Shown here one piece after another: positions 54,887 through 61,194 of a stretch of DNA of 64,000 bases. The stretch covers positions 992,001 to 1,056,000 of the forward strand of contig CP014771.1 in NCBI GenBank assembly GCA_001596155.1, given 5' to 3'. The DNA comes from Hymenobacter psoromatis. GTDB lineage: Bacteria > Bacteroidota > Bacteroidia > Cytophagales > Hymenobacteraceae. Both the position numbers and the translations under genes were made by a program. Each line of letters begins with the position of its first letter. Positions within the stretch are counted from its first letter, which is position 1. The notes beneath the pieces are model-generated. The model ran no database searches. It worked only from the letters and a program-made list of their open reading frames with translations, and was not told where the DNA came from.

Positions 54887-54966
54887 TTCTTAGTTTCTGG
54901 TTCCTGGCTCCTGGTTTCTGGTTCCTGATTTCTATTATATGAGTAAACGAAAAACTAGAAACCAAG
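54887..54966. repeat. GGTTCCTGG / CCAAGAACT intergenic microrepeat
   Basis: TGGTTCTTAGTTTCTGGTTC, CTGGCTCCTGGTTTCTGG and a reverse part (ACTAGAAACCAAGAACT) form a loose inverted repeat between the DivIVA and WD40 genes. Confidence 0.65.
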
Positions 54967-54969
54967 AAC

Positions 54970-55893
54970 TTAAAAAGTAACCTGCCACACGGCCAGGCTG
55001 CGGTCATCGCTGCACGAAACTAGCCGCTGCTGAGTGCCTGGCCAAACCAGCTTATTCACCGACGTGCCGTGGCCGGCGGCCCGCGCCCGGTCCAGCACGC
55101 GCAGCAGCGCCAGGCTGGCAGGGTCCCAGAGCTTGATGCTTTTATCCAAAGAGCAGCTGGCCAGATAGCGCCCATCGGCGCTGAAAGCCAGGTGGTTGAT
55201 GGCGTACATGTGGGCCACTACGCTGTCGAGGAGGGGGTAGCCCGCTTGGGCGGCGTAGCGGCGCAGGTGGGCATCGCGGCCGGCCGCCAGCAGGTGCCGG
55301 CCATCGGGCGAGTAGGCCACGGTAAACACGGAGTTGGTGGCGTCGGTGAGCGTGGTTTTTATGGCCAGCGAGTCGAGGTCCAGCACGTAGGTTTTCCAGT
55401 CCGACGCGCCCACGGCCAGCTCGCCCCGGCCCTCGTGCAGGGCCAGGCAGCGCAGGCTTTTATCGCTGAGGCGCAGCAGGTTTTCGAGCCGAAAATCGTC
55501 GCCGTGCAGCACGGCCAGCGTGCCATCGCCCAGGGCGCAGTACAGCCGCTGTCGGCTTTCCGAATACACGAGGTCGAAGATGGCGACCGGGGGTAGGGCC
55601 GTGGCAAAAGCCAGTTTTTTGGTCTGCAAATCAAGGGCCTGCACGCCCTGAAAGTTGTGCCCCAGCAGCAGCAGGCCGCGCGCCGGCAGCTCGCGCAGCG
55701 CGTACACCGAGTTTTCGACCCGCGCCAGCAATTCCCCGTCCGCCTCGGGATGGGCGCTGTCCCAGGCCACCACCATGCCGTCGGCGCTACCCGAAAAAAC
55801 CTGGTCGGAACCGGCCCGGCCGGCCAGCGCGTACACCGCGTCGGAGTGGCCCGCCAGGGTGCCGAGGCGGGTGGCAGTTGGGCGGTGGAGCAT
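54970..55893 (-). CDS. WD40-repeat protein
   Basis: 307 residues from ATG 55893. Six or seven blades, e.g. LGTLAGHSDAVYALAG, FTVAYSPDGRHLLAAGRDAH, INHLAFSADGRYLASCSLDKSIKLWD and LVSCSDDRSLAVWQVTF. No signal peptide, so cytosolic. Probably a scaffold; partners unknown. Confidence 0.9.
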   Translation of the reverse strand: MLHRPTATRLGTLAGHSDAVYALAGRAGSDQVFSGSADGMVVAWDSAHPEADGELLARVENSVYALRELPARGLLLLGHNFQGVQALDLQTKKLAFATALPPVAIFDLVYSESRQRLYCALGDGTLAVLHGDDFRLENLLRLSDKSLRCLALHEGRGELAVGASDWKTYVLDLDSLAIKTTLTDATNSVFTVAYSPDGRHLLAAGRDAHLRRYAAQAGYPLLDSVVAHMYAINHLAFSADGRYLASCSLDKSIKLWDPASLALLRVLDRARAAGHGTSVNKLVWPGTQQRLVSCSDDRSLAVWQVTF

Positions 55894-55913
55894 AGTAAAG
55901 AAAGTGCGGTAAG

Positions 55914-56092
55914 CTTTAGCTTGCCGGAAGTAGCGTAGGGTAGGCTTTGCCGGCAGCCACGAAGGTAATACCGACCTTTGCGGCAATGGGCGGCGTAGGG
56001 TAAGCTTTAGCTCGCCGGATTTGGTAAAAGCCGCCTTGCGCCCAGCAGGCTAAAGCCTACCCTACCCCTGCCCGGCAAGCTAACGCATCCCG
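55914..56092. repeat. GTAGGGTAAGCTTTAGC repeats
   Basis: Three copies of GTA(G)GGTAAGCTTTAGCTYGCCGG-like units, the last inverted (GGCTAAAGCCTACCCTACCC then GGCAAGCTAACGC), fill the gap between divergent WD40 and phosphopantetheinyl transferase genes. Confidence 0.65.
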
Positions 56093-56100
56093 CACATCTC

Positions 56101-56787
56101 ATGCCGCTTCATTCGCTTACGCCCCTGCCCGGCGGGGTCACGCTGGGCCGCTGGCACCTCACCGAAACGCCCGCCGACCTCTGGCTCCAGCTCGCCGATG
56201 CCCCCGCCTACGCCCCGCTGCTGCCCGCCCGCGCCGATGGCCCGCGCCAGGCGCAGTGGCTGGCCGGCCGGTTGCTGGTGCAGCGGCTGCTGGCCGCGGC
56301 CGGCGCGCCCCCGCTGCGCCTGCGCAACGACGCGGCGGGTCGGCCCTTTCTGGAGGGGGTAGGGCCCGCGCCAGCCGTGTCGCTCTCGCACTCAGGCGAG
56401 TGGGTGGCGGCGCTGCTGGCCCCGCCCGGCACGGCCCTGGGCATCGACGTAGAAGTGGTGCGCGACAAGGCGCAGCGCATCGCCCGCAAGTTTCTCAATG
56501 AGCGCGAATTAGTCGATTTAGAGGAAATTATCCTACCCCCCCTGCCCGGCATCGAGCCGCGCCAGGAGCTGTTCAGCCTGCTCTGGAGCGCCAAAGAAAC
56601 GCTCTTTAAGCTGGCCGGCCGGCGCGGCATTCTGTTCCGCGAAAACCTGCTGCTCGACCTGGCCCCCGGCACCTGGCCCATGCCCGGCCCGCTGCCCGCC
56701 CGGTTGCAGCTGGCGGGCCACGGTTCCCGGCACCAGGTTTGCTATCTTCGGCCGGCAGCGGGCTACGTGCTCACCTACTGCTACTAG
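56101..56787 (+). CDS. 4'-phosphopantetheinyl transferase superfamily protein
   Basis: 228 residues, Sfp-like double-domain size. Transfers phosphopantetheine from CoA to carrier-protein serines. Metal and CoA motifs: VSLSHSGEWVAALL, GIDVEVVRDKAQRIARKF, and LLWSAKETLFKLAGRRG. The acceptor could be an acyl carrier or a secondary-metabolism carrier; no such cluster is in the window. Confidence 0.9.
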   Translation: MPLHSLTPLPGGVTLGRWHLTETPADLWLQLADAPAYAPLLPARADGPRQAQWLAGRLLVQRLLAAAGAPPLRLRNDAAGRPFLEGVGPAPAVSLSHSGEWVAALLAPPGTALGIDVEVVRDKAQRIARKFLNERELVDLEEIILPPLPGIEPRQELFSLLWSAKETLFKLAGRRGILFRENLLLDLAPGTWPMPGPLPARLQLAGHGSRHQVCYLRPAAGYVLTYCY

Positions 56788-56849
56788 TTTTTACGTAGTA
56801 TTATCGGCGGGCCACCCGCTTTTTTTCCTTGGTTTTTTTTACCCTTGCC

Positions 56850-57416
56850 ATGTCTTTTCGCAAACTCCCGGCTCTGCTGGCGGCCGCCCTGCTGCTGGCT
56901 ACCGTCACGGTGGGCATCGCCCGCGCCCAGGGCACGGTAGGCGATTTTACCGTGCAGAAAGCCGGCGGGGGTAGCACCTCGCTCAGCGCCTACAACGGTC
57001 ACAAGGCCGTGGTAGTGGTGTTTATGAGCCCCGCCTGCGCCTACACCCGCCTCTACCAGGAACGCCTGGCGGCCTTGCAAAGCGCCTACAGCGGCCGGGG
57101 CGTGCAGTTTATGTTTGTCAACGTGCCCATCAACCTCGACGCGGCCGAGGGCAGCGGCGGCGGCTCGCTGGCCACCTTCACCGACGATGGCGCGGCCAGC
57201 GCGGCCCTCGGCGTGAGCAAAACCACCGAGGCCGTGGTGCTGCAGCCAGCTGGTTCGGGCTTCGCGGTGCGCTACCGCGGTGCCATCGATGACAACCCCC
57301 AGATTGCCAGCGGCGTGCAGCAGCACTATCTCCAGCAGGTGCTCGACAACGTGCTGGCCGGCCGGCCCGCCGGCGTAGCCGACAAGCGCGCCGCCGGCTG
57401 CCTGATTAAAAGGTAA
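56850..57416 (+). CDS. Secreted thioredoxin-fold (redoxin) protein
   Basis: 188 residues from ATG 56850; signal peptide ends AQG. AhpC/TSA-like core with VVVFMSPACAYTRLYQERLA, GVQFMFVNVPINLD and VLQPAGSGFAVRYRGAIDD. A C-terminal Cys lies in AAGCLIKR. The usual CPxxK motif has changed to ACAYTRLY, keeping one Cys; the second Cys of a CxxC is absent. It may be a peroxiredoxin-like or inactive binding protein. 62 bases after the PPTase gene, possibly cotranscribed. Confidence 0.8.
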   Translation: MSFRKLPALLAAALLLATVTVGIARAQGTVGDFTVQKAGGGSTSLSAYNGHKAVVVVFMSPACAYTRLYQERLAALQSAYSGRGVQFMFVNVPINLDAAEGSGGGSLATFTDDGAASAALGVSKTTEAVVLQPAGSGFAVRYRGAIDDNPQIASGVQQHYLQQVLDNVLAGRPAGVADKRAAGCLIKR

Positions 57417-57446
57417 GTGAGTAGCTGATAAAGGGGATGGGTATAA

Positions 57447-57494
57447 GAGCGAGATGCTTCATCTGGCGTCCGCCTGTCGAAGCATCTCGCTCGC
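57447..57494. repeat. GAGCGAGATGCTTC palindrome
   Basis: GAGCGAGATGCTTC and GAAGCATCTCGCTC form perfect 14-base arms. Inner sequence CATCTGGCGTCCGCCTGTC. Related to the arm at 19448, thus a family B variant. Confidence 0.75.
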
Positions 57495-57506
57495 TTTTAG
57501 CACGTG

Positions 57507-58382
57507 CTAGTCTTCGCCTTCTTCCTCTTCCTTCTGCTCCAGCAAAATGGCTAACAACTGCGCAACCTCTTCGGCCTTAGCGGGTTCCTGGAGCTTTTCG
57601 AAGCCCACCTGCAGATTGCGCATGGCGCGGCGCAAGATGTCGAGGTGCGTGCAGGGCTCGTAAAAGCTATCCTGCGAGGTGATGCCGAGCTGGCCGATGT
57701 AGTGCTCAATATCGGACTTCGACAGGATAATACCCCGGTTGTAGCAGTTGATATAGAACGGCAGCACGGCCTTGCCTTCGTCGTCCTTCTTCACTAAGTA
57801 GGTCAGCACAAACAGGTTGGGCAGGTTCACGCCAAACACCGGGAGGTGGAGCCGCTGGGCCACCAACAGATAGATAACGCAGAGCGAGAGCGGATTACCG
57901 CGCTTGGTTTCCAGCACCCGGTGCAACATGGAGTTGGCCGGCGAGTGGAAGTGCTGGGTGTTGGCCGCGAACTTATGGGCGCGGAAAATGACGTGGTTCA
58001 GTACCTGCACCTGGTCGGCGGGGTGCATTTCGGGGCGCAGCAGCGTCCAGGCTTCAAAGCGCAGCTGCTCAATGGCGCGGTTAAGCGCCTGAAGGTCAGC
58101 GTCGGGGTACTGATACGAGTTCAGCAGCCACATGCCTTCGAGCAGGTCCTGCGCCCCGGCGTCGCGCCACACGCGCAGGCGGTGCTGCAAGCCCTCAAAC
58201 TGAAGCTCGTGAATCAGGTTTTCGAGGCGGCTTTGCTGCTGCGGGTCCAGGGTTTCCTCCCAGGATTCTTCCAGAAAGGGGATAATAGCCTCGCCCAGGT
58301 TCTGAATTTCGCCTTGAATCTGGGGAGCGATTTCCGGGTCATCGAGCAGGGAAATAAGGGCTTTGATTTCAGTCGTAGTCAT
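57507..58382 (-). CDS. SirB1/transglutaminase-like protein
   Basis: 291 residues from ATG 58382. The core ETKRGNPLSLCVIYLLVAQRL with Cys and VFGVNLPNLFVLTYL follows the SirB1-N transglutaminase-like pattern; the Cys of SLCVIYL sits where the catalytic Cys would be. The N-terminal ~110 residues are helical (LISLLDDPEIAPQI). The C-terminus is acidic (EQKEEEEGED). Family function unknown. Confidence 0.83.
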   Translation of the reverse strand: MTTTEIKALISLLDDPEIAPQIQGEIQNLGEAIIPFLEESWEETLDPQQQSRLENLIHELQFEGLQHRLRVWRDAGAQDLLEGMWLLNSYQYPDADLQALNRAIEQLRFEAWTLLRPEMHPADQVQVLNHVIFRAHKFAANTQHFHSPANSMLHRVLETKRGNPLSLCVIYLLVAQRLHLPVFGVNLPNLFVLTYLVKKDDEGKAVLPFYINCYNRGIILSKSDIEHYIGQLGITSQDSFYEPCTHLDILRRAMRNLQVGFEKLQEPAKAEEVAQLLAILLEQKEEEEGED

Positions 58383-58383
58383 A

Positions 58384-58597
58384 AATCGCAGATTTTGCGG
58401 ATTAAGCAGATTTCGCGGATTTTTAGTTGCGGCGGTCAGCGCGGAGTCGCGCGTCGGCTTTACTACTAAACAGCCGATGCCCAAATCGTTCCCGCTGCTG
58501 CGAGGAAGCGGTTTATAGAGGCCCAAAAGTCCTCTGCAAATCTCGCCAAGCCGTTTGCAATCAGCGAAATCTGCTTAATCTGCAAAATCTGCGATTT
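58384..58597. repeat. AATCTGCGATT-type inverted repeat
   Basis: ATCGCAGATTTTGCGGATTA ... CAGATTTCGCGGATT (58385-58422) faces AGCGAAATCTGCTTAATCTG ... AAAATCTGCGATT (58562-58597) across ~135 bases. The intervening DNA lies upstream of the SirB1-like gene and may contain its promoter. Confidence 0.75.
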
Positions 58598-58605
58598 TAG
58601 CGCAG

Positions 58606-58945
58606 CAAGTTGGTTTTGGTTTAGCTCAGCGGCTCGCTACCCCAGCCATTCCTCAGTGCTTTCCCGGCATAAATACCGGAGCCCTTGGCTTGCGCGGCCT
58701 TGAAATAAGGCATCATACCCAGTTCCTCGCGGCTGATGATAGCATCGCCAGTTCTTTGGGAGGCGGGCCAGCAACTAAGCGGCCCACATGGCGTTGGGCT
58801 TAGTGATTTGCTGGTACCGCCAGGCGAAGTACAGGGAAATCATACCCCGGCGAGGCGGCGGGGACAGTTTGGATGATGAGGTGGCTACTGGCATAGTGTT
58901 CCATTACAGCGGAGATTCTGGCCTGGAAACTAGCTGTTTAGCGCC
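58606..58945 (-). other. Noncoding region with possible gene remnants
   Basis: No intact gene. The minus strand has short protein-like pieces in different frames: MISLYFAWRYQQITKPNAMW around 58850-58800, and IISREELGMMPYFKAAQAKG followed by SGIYAGKALRNGWG near 58745-58640. They could be a frameshifted pseudogene; I recognise no family. Confidence 0.3.
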
Positions 58946-58981
58946 AAAAAGAGGACGAGTCTATTGACTCGTCCTCTTTTT
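58946..58981 (-). terminator. Terminator of the helicase-nuclease operon
   Basis: AAAAAGAGGACGAGTC-TATT-GACTCGTCCTCTTTTT, a perfect 16-base stem with T runs, 19 bases after the last gene's stop on the minus strand. Confidence 0.93.
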
Positions 58982-59000
58982 AATTTCTTATTTCTACCCA

Positions 59001-61181
59001 TTATTTAGCGACCATTTCCTGGTGTAGACGGAGCAAATCGAAGGGGTAGGGCCAGACGGTGAATTGCTTATGCCGCACAAACGTGACCGTGAGCAATGCG
59101 CGCAGCGTAGCCAGCTGCGCCGCCGACACGGGGCCATACGGATGAATCTGATAGAGGTGATGGCCGCGGGGCTCGGCCAGCTGGCTGGAGCTGGCCCCGC
59201 TCACGAGGTAGCGGTGCCCCTGGGGCGTGGCCCACACGCCGCCCGCGTACACGCCCAGCGCGGCCAGCGACTTGGCCGATGCGCCGGGCTCGGCGGCTTT
59301 TATCAGCTTGATAACGGGCCAGTTGGGCAGGGCGATGGCTTCGGTCTGCTCGATTTCCAGCGTGGTGCGGCCCACCAGCACGAAATGGGCCTTGCGCAGC
59401 GCCGATTTGGCTTTGTCGTCGGTGGGCTCCAGGGAAGCGTACTTCGGCTGGCGGCTCAGGAAACGCTGCCTAATCTCGCTCCAGGGAGCGAAGCGGGCTT
59501 TGAGCAGCTGCTTGCCTTCAAGCGTGTCCAAATCGGCAAACTGCAAGTCGCCTTGCTCGAAATAAAGCAGCCAGTTGTTGGTAATGAAGCCCCAGTCGGC
59601 GGGTAAATCGGCCAGCAGGGGTAGGCTGGGGCTGCCATCGGCAGCGGCGGCTTTGCCGGCAATTACCCATTTCAGCCACAGCTCGCTCAGGCACACATCC
59701 AGCTTAATGGCCAGAGTTTTTGCTTGGCGGACCTGCCTGGCCAGGTGCAGCCGGGCCTTTTTTTCCGCCTCCGATTCGGGCGGCGCGGGCTCGGTAGCTA
59801 CTGGTTCCATGATGGTTGGCTCGGTTACGGCTTCATCAGCAACCGGCGGCTGGGCCGGGGGCGAAATTGGCGAGGCATACGCTAGAAAATCCGCGGCTAC
59901 CGTGTATTCCTCCACCTCGTTCGGGTTGACATTCAGCGACTGCTTGACCACGGCCGGGAGGTTTTGGTAGAGAATCCGGTACGGGTCCTGGTAGCCGGCC
60001 AGGGCCAGCAGGGCCAGCTGCCGGTCGGTGGTTTCAAAGGCCGGGCGGTCGGCATCGAGCAGGGCCAGCACCGGGCGGGCAGCGTCCACCTTAGCGGCCG
60101 CTACCAGCTCAAACGCCAGCGCGTGCGCCGTTTTACCCTGCCTGAACTGGTGGCCGTTTAGCCACGTCAGGTAGTCATCAATGGGCACGGCAGTTGGGTT
60201 GAGGCGGTTGTCAACTACCTGCACCACGGGCAGGCGGTGCAGCGGCAGCGTTTCCGGACTGGGTTTCTGTCGCTGCATGGTTTCTTCGGCCAGCGCCACC
60301 CGAAAGCCGTAGCGGCCCAGGAAGCTGCTCAGCCGCTCCTGCACGTGCCGCACCTGGTACGAGCGGCTTTCCTGGTATTGCTGCGGGTGTTTGAGGCTGC
60401 CGTTGTGGTGCCAGTCGGCCTGCGTGTGCTTGCCCGGAAAAGTCCGCTGCTGGTACAGCTCCCGCGTAAACGTAGCGACCTGGCTGGGCCGCAGCTGCCG
60501 CAAATACGTGTGCCCCTGGCTTTCAAACAGCTCAAAAAAAGCCCCCAAATGGGCGGAGTTGCTGGCCTGGGCCGGCTCAATGCGCTCGAAAGTGTTGGCT
60601 TCGACTTTCAGCGTTAGCGTGTAGGTTCCGGGCTGTTCCTCCACCACGGGCTGAATTTCAACGGCTGTTAAAAACTTGCCGCTTGGCTGGCCTTTCACCC
60701 GCAGGTAAAACTTGCTTTGGCACACGCGTCGGTCTTTGTCATTAGAGCCATTTTCGTAGAAGCACAAGGCCAACATTAACTTCAGCAGCACGTGCGGCTT
60801 CAACTCGTCGGGGCTTATCGACTCGGCAATTATTTCTTCGGGCTGCACTTCCTGGGGCTTTCCAAATGAGTAGAGCCAGGGGCGCGGCACCTCGTCGGCG
60901 GGCAGCAGCGTGTAAAGTGCCGCGCACGGCTCATCGAAGGTGAAGAAGTAAAAGGGCTGGTCAAATTTGTTTTTGTAGTCGTTGGTGAAGCGGCTGTAAA
61001 ACCGGGCATCGGCAAAGCGCCGGAACCGGTTTTGCGTCTCCGACAGCCGGTAGCACCAGATGCTATACTTGCGGAGCAGCGCCGACCAGTCGGCCGGCAG
61101 ACCAATATGCAGTTGGTTGGTGAGAACCTGTATTTCTTTGGTAGCCAGGCGCTTGGGTTGGGAAGAAACGGAAAGAGACAT
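59001..61181 (-). CDS. Large uncharacterised protein partnered with a helicase-nuclease (possible PIWI-like)
   Basis: 726 residues from ATG 61181, no signal peptide or membrane segment. I recognise no family with certainty. Visible parts: an N-terminal mixed domain (KYSIWCYRLSETQNRFRRFA, FYSRFTNDYKNKFDQPFYF), a middle part with HKQ- and R-rich stretches (YQVRHVQERLSSFLGRYGF), then VLALLDADRPAFETTDRQLA before a Pro/Glu linker at ~460-490. The C-terminal ~240 residues end HHLYQIHPYGPVSAAQLATL, RALLTVTFVRHK and PYPFDLLRLHQEMV, whose order (ladder of strands, then a Tyr/Pro/Leu-rich end) recalls PIWI C-termini. It lies 13 bases downstream of the helicase gene, so the two form an operon. It is as GC-rich as the host genes. 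Confidence 0.6.
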   Translation of the reverse strand: MSLSVSSQPKRLATKEIQVLTNQLHIGLPADWSALLRKYSIWCYRLSETQNRFRRFADARFYSRFTNDYKNKFDQPFYFFTFDEPCAALYTLLPADEVPRPWLYSFGKPQEVQPEEIIAESISPDELKPHVLLKLMLALCFYENGSNDKDRRVCQSKFYLRVKGQPSGKFLTAVEIQPVVEEQPGTYTLTLKVEANTFERIEPAQASNSAHLGAFFELFESQGHTYLRQLRPSQVATFTRELYQQRTFPGKHTQADWHHNGSLKHPQQYQESRSYQVRHVQERLSSFLGRYGFRVALAEETMQRQKPSPETLPLHRLPVVQVVDNRLNPTAVPIDDYLTWLNGHQFRQGKTAHALAFELVAAAKVDAARPVLALLDADRPAFETTDRQLALLALAGYQDPYRILYQNLPAVVKQSLNVNPNEVEEYTVAADFLAYASPISPPAQPPVADEAVTEPTIMEPVATEPAPPESEAEKKARLHLARQVRQAKTLAIKLDVCLSELWLKWVIAGKAAAADGSPSLPLLADLPADWGFITNNWLLYFEQGDLQFADLDTLEGKQLLKARFAPWSEIRQRFLSRQPKYASLEPTDDKAKSALRKAHFVLVGRTTLEIEQTEAIALPNWPVIKLIKAAEPGASAKSLAALGVYAGGVWATPQGHRYLVSGASSSQLAEPRGHHLYQIHPYGPVSAAQLATLRALLTVTFVRHKQFTVWPYPFDLLRLHQEMVAK

Positions 61182-61194
61182 GCGTAAAAGGGGG

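Noticed and set aside
53897..54928. Gly/Arg-rich 343-residue frame opposite the DivIVA gene
   Set aside because: Composition mirrors the Pro/Ala tail of the true gene; no start context or domain.
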